Shown piece after piece: positions 16,232 to 24,667 of a stretch of DNA of 64,000 nucleotides (position 1 is the first letter of the stretch; every line of letters starts with the position of its first letter). The stretch comes from Coleofasciculus sp. FACHB-1120 (GTDB lineage: Bacteria; Cyanobacteriota; Cyanobacteriia; Cyanobacteriales; FACHB-T130), in contig NZ_JACJTV010000010.1 in assembly GCF_014698845.1 (NCBI RefSeq), forward strand, positions 1-64,000. The letters run 5' to 3'. Position numbers and translations under genes: made by a program. The notes below the pieces were generated by a model. The model was given only the letters and a program-made list of their open reading frames with translations, ran no database searches and was not told where the DNA came from.

Positions 16232-17574
16232 ACAATCGCTACCTTTGGGTCAATATACTGCTGGAAGGTCGGGCTATCTTTGTCCGTATCTACGCTCAAC
16301 ATACTTTCCGCTCCATCTACGTGTACCCGCACCAAATACTCTCCTGGCTTCACATCCCGAACCGGAACGATTACCGAGGTTGTATCGGCTCGACGCGGTA
16401 AAGCATCAAACAGATAAGCGCCTGGATTATCGATTGACCGTTCGTTCAGCGCCACCACCACTCGCTGCTTGTTGCCGATCGTAAGATTGACTTGCAGCGT
16501 TAGGTTCGCCGAGCGCAGTTCATCTCCACTTCCCTGAATGTTGGAGATACTTACTTCTGTAATCGTTGGACGCAATACAAACGGTGCTACATTCGACTCG
16601 ATACTGCGCTGGAGAGTGGGCTGGAGGCTTAACGCGGGGGTCGAGTTGCTTCTGGCTGTTGCGCCGTTCGATTCGGCACCACCGTTCGCCACAGGGGCGC
16701 TGGGGCTTGAGAGGTGATGAATCACCTGTAGACTTTGTACGCCCGCGCGGAGCGACTCGGCAGAGAAGGCACTTAGGGGCAATGTGACTTGGGTTTCGTG
16801 AACGTCTGAAGGCGTCGCTTCCGCCTCACCAAGACGCACCCGCGTGATGTTGCCATTCAAATTTTTACCCCGAATCAGTAACGTGCTGTCTGCCAAGATT
16901 GCCTGAAACCTGCCCGCTTGCGACACTACCTCCTGAATCACCGGCTGATTAGAAAATGGCACCACACCGCTGAACTTGTATTCGCGCACGGGTAAGGCTT
17001 TCTGGGCGGATTCTTCCCCTTCTATCATGACGACAGTCGCTCGGTAAGCAACAGAGAGGGTGTATGGGGTTTGGAAGAATACCGACCAAACCTTAGATAA
17101 ATCTTCTAAAGATAAATCCATTGGCACGAAGCTAATTTCTTCGAGCTGTTCGGAGAGGTTCGAGTCGGCTAAGTAGGTAAAGTTAGAATCAGCGATCGTG
17201 TCCCAAATCATTTCCTGGGTGAGAATTGAGCGATCTTTAAGGGTACGAACGACGCTGCCTAAAAGTCGTTGCGGTTCTAACTCAACCTCATTGCCATAGA
17301 GACTAATCATATAATGCAGATCGAGAGCATTGTGCGATCGCTTTGCCATTTCGCCCTTGCGATTGCGATTCCGCACATCAGCGCTGCTGCGCCACACAGG
17401 ATTGAGACTCACTTGATAGAGGTAGATGTTCACTCCCGATTCTGGTGTGCCACTTCCTAAGTTACTGGGTCGCACCGTTGTCACTCTTGCGCCATCTACG
17501 TCTATTTGTACAACAGCCTGCAAAGTTCTTTGCAAAGCAGCAGTGACAGTAGCGATCGCTAAATAATTGCTCAT
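16228..17574 (-). CDS. DUF4255 (Pvc16/Afp16-type) protein with TIG-like domains, long form
   Basis: I prefer the start MSNYLAIATVTAAL at 17574, which gives 448 residues; an upstream start at 17589 is possible. Residues about 1-185 are the Pvc16 N-terminal domain (DUF4255): ALQRTLQAVV, VNIYLYQVSLNP, ALDLHYMISLYG and LLGSVVRTL. Residues about 215-300 resemble an IPT/TIG beta-sandwich (VIQEVVSQAGRF then STLLIRGKNL), and about 340-445 a second Ig-like domain. In CIS, Afp16-type proteins cap the tube and sheath and end elongation. Overlap with the AAA+ start (ATGA) fits the conserved 15/16 partnership. The second, short DUF4255 protein of the right arm lacks the Ig-like part. Confidence 0.92.
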   Translation of the reverse strand: MSNYLAIATVTAALQRTLQAVVQIDVDGARVTTVRPSNLGSGTPESGVNIYLYQVSLNPVWRSSADVRNRNRKGEMAKRSHNALDLHYMISLYGNEVELEPQRLLGSVVRTLKDRSILTQEMIWDTIADSNFTYLADSNLSEQLEEISFVPMDLSLEDLSKVWSVFFQTPYTLSVAYRATVVMIEGEESAQKALPVREYKFSGVVPFSNQPVIQEVVSQAGRFQAILADSTLLIRGKNLNGNITRVRLGEAEATPSDVHETQVTLPLSAFSAESLRAGVQSLQVIHHLSSPSAPVANGGAESNGATARSNSTPALSLQPTLQRSIESNVAPFVLRPTITEVSISNIQGSGDELRSANLTLQVNLTIGNKQRVVVALNERSIDNPGAYLFDALPRRADTTSVIVPVRDVKPGEYLVRVHVDGAESMLSVDTDKDSPTFQQYIDPKVAIV

Positions 17575-17672
17575 AAAAAATTTCAGCAATCAGCTTCGTG
17601 AAAAGCTGATTTATTAGGTTTCACAGTTTAGCTTGATAAAGGTTTTTCTTGATCATGACTAGATTCTGACCA

Positions 17673-18350
17673 TTAAGCACTGACTAATCCGAGTTTTAAG
17701 GCTTTTACAATGGCTTGCGTCCGGCTGGTGACACTGAGTTTTTCAAAAATTGCTGTTAAGTGAGCTTTAACCGTAGCAACTGTAATGTAAAGGCGGCGAG
17801 CAATTTCTTCATTAGAAGAGCCTTCAACCAGCCAGTGTAAGACTTCTCGCTCTCGTTCGGTTAAGTGAATGCTCCGACCGGAAAGATGCGATCGCCCTGC
17901 ATAAAATTGAAATAACCGAAAGAAGCAAGCTGCAACTTCTGGCGATAAGTACACTTCATTTTTCATAACGGTGTTAATTGCTTCGCACAGTTGAGTTGCC
18001 ACCCGGTCTTTAAACACGTACCCGCTAGCACCCGCCTGCATCGCCCGAAACACCCATTCGTCTTCCCGGTGTCCTGAGAGAACTAACACTTTCCCCTTAT
18101 AGGACATTTCTCCCAAACCGATCAAGGCAGTAATTCCATCTCCAGGGGGCAATTCCATATCCAGCAAAATCATCGCTGGCTTTTGCTCAGCGGTTAATTT
18201 TAATGCTTGCTCTACAGAAGCCGCCTCACCAACAATCTCAAATCGAAAAGCTCCGTTATTACTCAAGAAGTCAAGTAGAGTCCGTATCCCCGCTCGAAAG
18301 CGCGGTTCATCATCCACGAGCAGAATTGAAACTGGCGGTTGTGCAGACAT
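17673..18350 (-). CDS. NarL/LuxR-type response regulator
   Basis: A two-domain regulator, 225 residues from the preferred start MSAQPPVSILLVDDE (an upstream ATG at 18365 is possible). The receiver domain has the acidic pair in LLVDDE, the phospho-acceptor Asp in MILLDMELPPGDG, the Ser in LVLSGH and the Lys in GYVFKD. The C-terminal LuxR helix-turn-helix is intact (LTEREREVLHWLVEGSSNEE, then IARRLYITVATVKAHL). It directly follows the histidine kinase gene (21 to 36 bases), so they form a two-component pair. The pair sits between the divergent CIS arms and is the obvious candidate for their transcriptional control, though target sites were not identified. Confidence 0.93.
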   Translation of the reverse strand: MSAQPPVSILLVDDEPRFRAGIRTLLDFLSNNGAFRFEIVGEAASVEQALKLTAEQKPAMILLDMELPPGDGITALIGLGEMSYKGKVLVLSGHREDEWVFRAMQAGASGYVFKDRVATQLCEAINTVMKNEVYLSPEVAACFFRLFQFYAGRSHLSGRSIHLTEREREVLHWLVEGSSNEEIARRLYITVATVKAHLTAIFEKLSVTSRTQAIVKALKLGLVSA

Positions 18351-18386
18351 TTTAGATCGCCTCAATGCGACTGTTCGTTTTAATTG

Positions 18387-19541
18387 CTATCGAGGTAGGG
18401 TAAAAGAAAATTGTGCCCCACCAGAAGGCAAGTTTTCTACCCAAATGGTTCCTTGATGGTCGAGGATAATTTTTTTAGCGATCGCCAAACCCAACCCCGT
18501 ACCCCCTGGACGTTTAGAATAAAAAGGTGTGAATACTTGTTTCAAGTCTTCTTCAGAAAGTCCGGAACCGCTATCAGAAACTTCAATAATCACTTCAGAT
18601 TGAAAGACTTGCCAATTACAAGTAATCATTCCTCCCGGCGGGCTAAAATGAACTGCATTACTCAATAGGTTGTCAAAGACCTGTTTCATCTGCCATCGAT
18701 CTCCCGTCAGCGTGACCGGCTTCTCTGGATAGCGGATATGCAGTTGTTTCTCTTCTAACCAAGGTTGCAGACCTTGGATACTTTCAGCCAATGTTTTCCT
18801 CAGCTCATAAGGTGCTACCTGTAGTTTTGCCTGTTGTCCGCAGTAAACCAAATCCGTTAAGTTTTCAATTAACTCATTCACAGTTTCGCGAACAATCCCA
18901 GCCTGCTCTTGCAAGCAGCCGGATGGCAACCCTAAACATAAATTTTCGGCGTAAAGACTAATCAGTGCCAAGGGATTTCGCAGTTGATGTTCTGTACGAC
19001 CTAGCACTTGCTCAAGTAACTGAATCTCAGTTTTTTGACGAGAACATTCGCGAGACATCAGCAGGTAGTGACTCAGTAATTGAGCCTGTTTCTCTACGCC
19101 TTGCTGTTGCAGCAAAGAAAGCGGATTTTTACTCCATAACAGCAAATACCCAGCTTCTTTGGCTTTCTGCTCGCTGAGAGGGCAAACGTAAGTGTTGTAG
19201 CTACAAGCGGCGTCAGCAGATGCACTTTTAGCACACTTGGTGACTTCGCTCAACTTCAGCACAGGGAGGGAATCTTCCCACTGCACCTCAGCGAAAAATT
19301 TGGGCAACTCTGCGTAATTTCCCTGGCGTTCGTCTGGATAGTAGGCTACTAATTGACGCTTTTGGGTATCTGAATCTTGGTAGACAATCCAGGCTGCTAC
19401 AACAGGTAGTTGTGCGGCTATCTGTTCGAGATGGAGCTTGCAAATACTCCTAAGATCGGCACGGTACGGTGTACCTACCGAACCGAGTGTGGAGGAAGGT
19501 GGATGCACCTGTACAGCAAACCGTTTTATTCCAACCTTCAT
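18387..19541 (-). CDS. Soluble sensor histidine kinase in the CIS locus
   Basis: A 384-residue kinase with no membrane helix. Residues about 25-170 are a GAF-like sensor region carrying several Cys residues (about 102, 110 and 117). The dimerisation/H-box is LGRTEHQLRNPLALI with the phospho-acceptor His at about 185. The ATPase domain has the N-box (QVFDNLLSNAVHFSPPGG), the G1 box VSDSGSGLS and GGTGLGLAIA. All residues needed for activity are visible. Its gene is divergent from the right CIS arm with a 240-base gap. The lack of membrane segments suggests an intracellular cue (redox, ligand or light); the Cys residues make redox possible but unproven. Confidence 0.92.
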   Translation of the reverse strand: MKVGIKRFAVQVHPPSSTLGSVGTPYRADLRSICKLHLEQIAAQLPVVAAWIVYQDSDTQKRQLVAYYPDERQGNYAELPKFFAEVQWEDSLPVLKLSEVTKCAKSASADAACSYNTYVCPLSEQKAKEAGYLLLWSKNPLSLLQQQGVEKQAQLLSHYLLMSRECSRQKTEIQLLEQVLGRTEHQLRNPLALISLYAENLCLGLPSGCLQEQAGIVRETVNELIENLTDLVYCGQQAKLQVAPYELRKTLAESIQGLQPWLEEKQLHIRYPEKPVTLTGDRWQMKQVFDNLLSNAVHFSPPGGMITCNWQVFQSEVIIEVSDSGSGLSEEDLKQVFTPFYSKRPGGTGLGLAIAKKIILDHQGTIWVENLPSGGAQFSFTLPR

Positions 19542-19781
19542 CTGTAACTCCCCGACATACAGGATATTTCAGTAATGTTGAATCGGATGTAGGCACCACT
19601 GACTTTTTACTTTGCAGAGTTTGTCATCTTCCGCAAGAAATAAATGACAAATCTAGCTTAGTCGGGGATTTCAGTCTTTATCCGTATTTACACACATTTT
19701 TTAAAGTTTCGACCAAAGTCTAATAAACACTCTGGGGTTGTGTTTCTAATCTAGACCTATACAGCCTAAACACCCAGTCTT
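19542..19781. promoter_or_regulatory. Divergent promoter region of the CIS arms
   Basis: This 240-base gap separates the kinase-regulator operon (-) from the right CIS arm (+) and must contain start sites for both. It is AT-rich near 19670-19760. I could not assign clear -35/-10 boxes or a regulator site by eye. Confidence 0.5.
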
Positions 19782-20330
19782 ATGATCCCTGCTACTGCCC
19801 AGACTTTGGCAGAAATCCTGGCTGAGGGGATTTCCCTGCTCAGTACAGAGCAAATTGATTTCAACCACCCTGGTAGGCGGGAGGATGTAAGACCAGTACT
19901 GAACCTGTTCTGCTACAACATCGGGGAAAACAGTCAGGTAGACCACAGGATTAACCAGGAAAAACCGCATCCACCCACTTTTGGGAAGTATTCCCCGTTA
20001 TGGTTTGACATTTCGTTCCTAGTCAGTGCCTGGGATCATACTGCCCTAGGAGAACAGCGTCTGCTGTCAGAAGCATTGATGCTGTTGTTACGTTACCGCT
20101 GGCTACCAGAAGAATTGCTCGCTCCTTCATTACGGGGTTATGGCAGCTTATCAATGACCATTTCTGCTGTCGGGCTTATTGATGCCGTCGCTCTATGGCG
20201 TGCGCTGGGGGTTCCATTACGTCCAGCTTTATATGTAACCGTGACAGTTCCCTTTAACCGACTAGGACAAGGAGAACCGAACACACCTATAGAAGTAGTA
20301 GGGAATGGGGTAGTTCGTAGTAGGTCGTAA
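19782..20330 (+). CDS. DUF4255 (Pvc16 N-terminal) protein, short form
   Basis: A 182-residue protein consisting essentially of the Pvc16 N-terminal domain: LAEILAEGISLL, RPVLNLFCYNIGEN, PLWFDISFLVSAWD, LLSEALMLLLRYRWLP and a final RPALYVTVTVPF. It heads the right arm just before the sheath gene, a common place for this family. Compared with the long form (16228-17574) it lacks the Ig-like C-terminal domains. Two different DUF4255 proteins may cap different ends or stages of the particle; this is inference. The ATG at 19782 has no strong Shine-Dalgarno. Confidence 0.9.
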   Translation: MIPATAQTLAEILAEGISLLSTEQIDFNHPGRREDVRPVLNLFCYNIGENSQVDHRINQEKPHPPTFGKYSPLWFDISFLVSAWDHTALGEQRLLSEALMLLLRYRWLPEELLAPSLRGYGSLSMTISAVGLIDAVALWRALGVPLRPALYVTVTVPFNRLGQGEPNTPIEVVGNGVVRSRS

Positions 20331-20350
20331 CTAATTACCTCCTACTCTAG

Positions 20351-20377
20351 GGGCGACCTGGTGGGTCGCCCCTACCG
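20351..20377. terminator. GC-rich hairpin ahead of the sheath gene
   Basis: AGGGGCGACC and GGTCGCCCCT are perfect complements around a TGGTG-type loop. They are followed by ACCGATT/ACCAATT short repeats, not a T-run. It may attenuate readthrough from the short DUF4255 gene into the sheath gene or set up separate sheath mRNA, or simply be a dispersed repeat. Confidence 0.45.
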
Positions 20378-20430
20378 ATTCCCAATTACCAATTACCGAT
20401 TACCCACCACTAATCAAGGAAGACTACGCT

Positions 20431-22149
20431 ATGCCAATGGATTATTTTGCTCCTGGTGTCTACGTCGAAGAAGTAGACCGTGGCAGCCGCCCGATTGAAG
20501 GGGTGAGTATGAGTGTTGCTGGGTTTGTTGGCTTTACCGAGGATGTCCGCGGTGATGCCGAACTGTTCAAACCCATGATGATCACCAATTGGAGCCAATT
20601 CCTAGAGTATTTTGCCAAACAAGGCTCCGATGGTTACACAGACTTCAACGCCTACCTCCCCTTTGCCGTCAATGGCTGGTTTATGAACGGTGGTGGACGT
20701 TGTTGGGTGACTAGCATTGGTACCAAACTCCCCGGTTCACAACCACCGCCACTAGAAGAAACAGCCACGAAGCTCAGAACCTCTGGAAATCGTCCCTCTT
20801 TAATGTTTGCCATTAAGCCATCCGAAGGCGAAGAAGATGGCAGCTCCGCTCTTGCCCTACCCGGCGGACGAGTTAATGTTTCAATCCTCCCCGATGAACC
20901 TAAAGCCCCGGAAGATCCAGAGGCAGAACCCCCACTCAACACAGGTGAATACTTTAAAGTCATTGTTAGTAGCGGTGGCGAGAAACTCGAAGAGTACAGC
21001 CACCTGACAATGAACCCGGATGTCGAGGCACAAGTGGGTACCTATGCCGTCACTGCGATCAATGAAGGGATTGGCGACCAGCAGGCATCTCAATTTTTGT
21101 CCGTCACCGATATGTCCACCAGCGGACAACCCCTGTCCCGGCGACCTGTCAACGGCACCTATGAAGTCAGCCCTCCACCCGTCATTTCCAGCCCTGAGCG
21201 CTTTCCACGGGATGTGAATGGGGTGCGCGATGACCGCACGGGCGTCCAAGGGATTTTTGAAATTGACGAAGTTTCCATGATTGCCTGCCCCGACCTAATG
21301 CTGGCATACCAACGCGGTCTGCTGGATTTGGATCAGGTTCACGGCATCATGGAAATGATGGTTAGTATGTGCGAAAACAACGCACCCAGCCCCAACTACC
21401 GCATGGTTGTTCTCGACCCACCACCTTGCAAGGGAGGTGGCGATCCTGTACCCCCTGAGCAACAAAAGCCTCAGCACGTCGCTCAGTGGTTAAGTAACTT
21501 CAATCGTCGTTCTATGTTCGGGGCATTGTATTATCCCTGGATTAAAGTGGCGAACCCACGCAATGCCGGACGACCGATTTTGGTTCCTCCCTGCGGTCAC
21601 ATGATGGGGATTTGGTGCCGTACCGATGAGACTCGTGGCGTTTTTAAAGCACCCGCTAACGAAGTTCCTCGCGGTGTCCTGGGTCTAGCCTACGAGACTA
21701 ACTTCCGCGAACAGGAACTGTTGAACCCTGTGGGGATTAACTGTATCCGCAACTTCGCTAACTACAACCGAGGCTTCCAAGTTTGGGGCGCACGGACTCT
21801 GGTAGAACCCGCCAATGTCCAATGGCGCTATATCAGCGTCCGCCGTCTGATTAGCTACATCGAGCGCTCGATTGAAATCGGTACCCAGTGGGTTGTGTTT
21901 GAGCCTAACGATCAAGATTTGTGGGCGCGAGTTACCCGCACCGTTAGCAATTTCCTCGAACGGCTATGGCGTGCAGGGGCGTTGTTTGGCGGTTCGCCTG
22001 GTGAATCTTTCTACGTCAAGTGCGATGCCAGTATCAATACCCACGAGACAATCATGCTGGGTCGTCTGTATGTCGAAATTGGCGTTTGCCCAGTCCGACC
22101 AGCGGAATTTGTGATCTTCCGCATCAGTCAGTGGTCTCCTAACCAATAG
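20431..22149 (+). CDS. Contractile sheath protein (CIS2-type)
   Basis: A 572-residue phage tail sheath family protein. The N-terminal signature is FAPGVYVEEVDRGSRPIEG then SVAGFVGFT. The C-terminal core has NPVGINCIRNFANYNRGFQV, WGARTLV, WRYISVRRLISYIERSI and TRTVSNFLERLWRAGAL, the typical conserved sheath core with handshake arms. Residues about 95-290 form a variable Pro/Glu-rich middle domain that would lie on the particle surface. Sheath contraction drives the tube through a membrane. A Shine-Dalgarno (AAGGA at 20416-20420) supports the ATG at 20431. It is followed by the tube genes after a hairpin. Confidence 0.97.
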   Translation: MPMDYFAPGVYVEEVDRGSRPIEGVSMSVAGFVGFTEDVRGDAELFKPMMITNWSQFLEYFAKQGSDGYTDFNAYLPFAVNGWFMNGGGRCWVTSIGTKLPGSQPPPLEETATKLRTSGNRPSLMFAIKPSEGEEDGSSALALPGGRVNVSILPDEPKAPEDPEAEPPLNTGEYFKVIVSSGGEKLEEYSHLTMNPDVEAQVGTYAVTAINEGIGDQQASQFLSVTDMSTSGQPLSRRPVNGTYEVSPPPVISSPERFPRDVNGVRDDRTGVQGIFEIDEVSMIACPDLMLAYQRGLLDLDQVHGIMEMMVSMCENNAPSPNYRMVVLDPPPCKGGGDPVPPEQQKPQHVAQWLSNFNRRSMFGALYYPWIKVANPRNAGRPILVPPCGHMMGIWCRTDETRGVFKAPANEVPRGVLGLAYETNFREQELLNPVGINCIRNFANYNRGFQVWGARTLVEPANVQWRYISVRRLISYIERSIEIGTQWVVFEPNDQDLWARVTRTVSNFLERLWRAGALFGGSPGESFYVKCDASINTHETIMLGRLYVEIGVCPVRPAEFVIFRISQWSPNQ

Positions 22150-22161
22150 GTTAAAGTCCTC

Positions 22162-22197
22162 AGTTTAGATATCAGCTCTCAGGCTGATATCTAAACT
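22162..22197. terminator. Perfect 15-bp hairpin between sheath and tube genes
   Basis: AGTTTAGATATCAGC (22162-22176) and GCTGATATCTAAACT (22183-22197) pair perfectly around the loop TCTCAG, 13 bases after the sheath stop. There is no U-tract after the stem. It may stabilise or process mRNA so that sheath and tube are made at different levels, or act as a partial terminator. Confidence 0.7.
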
Positions 22198-22215
22198 AAT
22201 ATTGAAAAAATTTGT

Positions 22216-22222
22216 AAGGAGG
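22216..22222 (+). promoter_or_regulatory. Strong Shine-Dalgarno of the main tube gene
   Basis: AAGGAGG lies nine bases before the ATG at 22232. It is the best ribosome binding site seen in the locus and agrees with high demand for the main tube subunit. Confidence 0.85.
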
Positions 22223-22231
22223 TTTTGAACA

Positions 22232-22702
22232 ATGGCGATTATTACCGTTGAGAATTTTGAATTAGAAATTAAGGGAGTCGGTGACGGTTTACAGTTTAAA
22301 AGTGTTGACTTACCAGCATATAAGACTGACGTTCAACACGGTGATGCCCTAATGTCTGGTGCCAAGGGTTCTGTACGGCAGACGCTTACTAAGAAAAGGG
22401 AGGCAGCGGTTCAAATCACCGTAGTAACCCTAGCGAGTGGAGATGCAAAGAGTACTAGCTCGTTGATGCGAAAGTGGCTGTTACAGTGTATGCCGAAGGC
22501 AGAGGATGGTGGCGGCTTTCCTACAAGTGCCAGAATGGCAGAAGGCGTAATTAAATCTTATAACTCAGCCGGAGAAATGGTAGATTCGTGGAAGATGAGC
22601 GGAGTTTGGATTTGTAAATATCAAATCGGAAAACTCAGTGCCGAAGGCGGATTGCTAGAAGAAACTTTTACGCTACAGGTTGACCAGTTCGATCCAGCTT
22701 GA
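22232..22702 (+). CDS. Tail tube protein 1 (CIS1-type)
   Basis: A 156-residue gp19-like/Hcp-like tube protein. It starts AIITVENFELEIKGVG and ends LEETFTLQVDQFDP, the paired strands that build the tube ring. It has the strongest ribosome binding site of the arm, consistent with a major structural subunit. The fold is that of the CIS1 family; the inner tube is expelled when the sheath contracts. Its order after the sheath gene is conserved in CIS loci. Related genes follow at 22805 and 23428, each more divergent. Confidence 0.87.
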   Translation: MAIITVENFELEIKGVGDGLQFKSVDLPAYKTDVQHGDALMSGAKGSVRQTLTKKREAAVQITVVTLASGDAKSTSSLMRKWLLQCMPKAEDGGGFPTSARMAEGVIKSYNSAGEMVDSWKMSGVWICKYQIGKLSAEGGLLEETFTLQVDQFDPA

Positions 22703-22804
22703 TCTATTTAAGTCTGGGCGTTTGACCCAATCCTCTTAATTTAAATTGGTTTGCAATCTGCAAACCCCAAAGTCATTCTTTTGTAATTGATTGGAAGGTT
22801 ATTT

Positions 22805-23305
22805 ATGGCTGATGCCGTTGAATTGCTATCTAGTGATAACTTCGATGTAGCAATTGGTGATATCAAAGACATCATTGTCAAAGAAGTCAGTGGGATGTCA
22901 GTAGAAATGTCCCCAAAGGGTGCTGATAATGCCATCGGTTCTGGCCCGAAGGGAAAATCTCTGGTTCTTAGTGTTCCAAGTCAACCGAAGTATGGCGAGA
23001 TAACGCTCGTTTTGGTGCCAGGAGCGCATCAGGGTGGAAATGACGATAAGCTGTGGACGTGGTACAAGGATTGCGCCTCGAAAGCTAACCTTGGGGAAGC
23101 AGCAAAAGCGCGAACCTTACGTAAAGAAATGACAATTAATGTCTATTACTCTGGTTCAGATCAGAAGGTAGGGTTAACGTACAGCTTTGTAGGGGTGCTT
23201 CCCAATAGTTTTGATGTTCCTAAGCGGGACGCAGGGAGTAGCGAACTAGAGACTTGGACGCTTAAGCTTAACTATGAGCGGATGAAGTTTACTGTATCTG
23301 CATAG
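22805..23305 (+). CDS. Tail tube protein 2 (CIS1/5-type)
   Basis: I chose the ATG at 22805 (MADAVELLSSDNFDVAIGD, 166 residues) because GGAAGG lies six bases upstream; a longer frame begins at 22787. The protein shows the tube pattern: FDVAIGDIKDIIVKEVSGM, GEITLVLVPGAHQGG, then WTWYKDC and a final SSELETWTLKLNYERMKF. It could be a second ring protein or a variant tube subunit. It has a stand-alone Shine-Dalgarno and 102 bases separate it from tube gene 1. Confidence 0.85.
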   Translation: MADAVELLSSDNFDVAIGDIKDIIVKEVSGMSVEMSPKGADNAIGSGPKGKSLVLSVPSQPKYGEITLVLVPGAHQGGNDDKLWTWYKDCASKANLGEAAKARTLRKEMTINVYYSGSDQKVGLTYSFVGVLPNSFDVPKRDAGSSELETWTLKLNYERMKFTVSA

Positions 23306-23427
23306 AATGAATCCTCAAGGCAACTCCCTGTAAAACTGCGCTGGTGAGGTGAGATGCGATCGCAGTCTTATTCACCAGTCATTGATTATCAGCTTGAAAG
23401 CTCATTGGTTGTAAGGTGGTATCAACT

Positions 23428-23934
23428 GTGACAGACTTCCCTGAAATCCTCACTACTTGCCGATTTTTTCTAGAACTAAAACTCAATGGCAGCAATGATG
23501 CAGTAGACGGCTACTTTATGGATTGTAGCGGTTTTAAGTCTACCCAACAGGTGATAGAAATCTCTGAGGTGACACCTCAGAAGTGGGGAAAAGATGGAGA
23601 GTCGAAGGGTCGAATTGTCACTACAAAAATTCCGGGTAAGGTTAGTTACAGCAATATTACTCTGCGCCGGGGTCTGACTTGTTCGATGACGTTATGGAAC
23701 TGGATTCAAGCTGTGCAGGATGGAGACTGGGCTGAACAAAGACGAGATGGTTCTTTGGTGATTTATAATCAAGCGGCGGAAGAACAGTTTAGATTTGAGT
23801 TTCAACGGGCGTGGCCTACTAGCTATAAAATTTCTGATGTGAATGCGGCTGGGGGTGAGCTGGAGATTGAAGAAATAGAAATGACAGTTGAACAGTTAAA
23901 ACGGATTCAAGTAGCAAGGAATGATTCAAACTGA
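23428..23934 (+). CDS. Tail tube protein 3 (gp19 family)
   Basis: Translation probably starts at the GTG at 23428 (preceded by AAGGTGG at 23413-23419), giving 168 residues beginning TDFPEILTTCRFFLELKLNG. Family motifs are FMDCSGF, ITLRRGLTCSMTLWNWIQ and the closing LEIEEIEMTVEQLKRI. It is the right-arm protein most like the left-arm tube-like protein (10458-11048). The next gene starts within its last codons (14-base overlap), so translation is coupled. Confidence 0.88.
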   Translation: MTDFPEILTTCRFFLELKLNGSNDAVDGYFMDCSGFKSTQQVIEISEVTPQKWGKDGESKGRIVTTKIPGKVSYSNITLRRGLTCSMTLWNWIQAVQDGDWAEQRRDGSLVIYNQAAEEQFRFEFQRAWPTSYKISDVNAAGGELEIEEIEMTVEQLKRIQVARNDSN

Positions 23935-24280
23935 GTTTGAATTTACTTTACCGAAGGGATACCTTGATGCGGATGGCAATCTGCATCGCAAAGGTGTAAT
24001 GCGTTTGTCGAGGGCGATGGATGAGATTGTCCCTTTGCGAGATCCGCGTGTTAAATCAAATCCTGCCTACGCTACAGTGATTATTTTGTCTCGCGTGATT
24101 GTCCGCTTGGGAGCGTTGGAGGAGGTCACGCCTTCAGTTGTTGAAGGCTTTTTTGCGTGTGATCTGAATTATCTCCAGAAATTTTATCGTCAAATTAATG
24201 ACCTAGAACAGGAAAATGCAGGATTGAAAGAAGCCACAAACCCTCCTGCAAATTCTGCACTAGCTTCTGATTCCGAGTAA
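23921..24280 (+). CDS. Tail assembly chaperone-like protein 1
   Basis: A 119-residue protein resembling phage tail assembly chaperones of the E/gp41 type. It begins MIQTEFEFTLPKGYLDADGN, continues GVMRLSRAMDEI and ends in a helical ACDLNYLQKFYRQI segment. It is a paralogue of the next gene (IQTEFEFVLPRG, GVMRLATAKDEM). Its ATG lies inside the tube protein 3 gene, so it relies on translational coupling. The C-terminal 25 residues are low complexity. A role in tube or sheath assembly is inferred from family and position. Confidence 0.78.
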   Translation: MIQTEFEFTLPKGYLDADGNLHRKGVMRLSRAMDEIVPLRDPRVKSNPAYATVIILSRVIVRLGALEEVTPSVVEGFFACDLNYLQKFYRQINDLEQENAGLKEATNPPANSALASDSE

Positions 24281-24289
24281 CCCGACGAG

Positions 24290-24667
24290 ATGGACAGCGA
24301 TCGCATCCAAACAGAATTTGAATTTGTCCTCCCTAGAGGATTGGTCGATGCTCAAGGGGGCGTTCATCGCCAGGGGGTGATGCGCCTGGCAACGGCAAAA
24401 GATGAAATGTGCGTCCAAAAAGACCGGGGCGTTCAGGATAATCCAGCTTATGGAGTCTTGGTGATGTTCTCGCGGGTGATTACCTGTATCGGCACTGTAA
24501 CAGAGGTAACGCCTACGCTGTTGGAGGGTCTTTTCTCGCGGGATTTGGCATATTTGCGGGAGTTTTACAATCGCATTAACCAGGAGGGGGAAGCTTACAT
24601 TCCGGTTCAGTGTCCCCAGTGCAATCGTCAATTTCAGGTGGAGCTTTCTCTATCGGGGGAATTCTAG
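24290..24667 (+). CDS. Tail assembly chaperone-like protein 2, with CPxC motif
   Basis: A 125-residue paralogue of the preceding protein: IQTEFEFVLPRGLVDAQG, GVMRLATAKDEM, VMFSRVITCIG, and the helix RDLAYLREFYNRIN. After it comes a short Cys motif, QCPQCNRQF, half a zinc ribbon. The reading frame ends at 24667, but its last 58 bases overlap an open -1 frame encoding the DUF6760 segment. A run of five G (24655-24659) lies just before the stop. Phage chaperones of this type often make a frameshifted longer product, so a fusion is possible here. Confidence 0.78.
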   Translation: MDSDRIQTEFEFVLPRGLVDAQGGVHRQGVMRLATAKDEMCVQKDRGVQDNPAYGVLVMFSRVITCIGTVTEVTPTLLEGLFSRDLAYLREFYNRINQEGEAYIPVQCPQCNRQFQVELSLSGEF

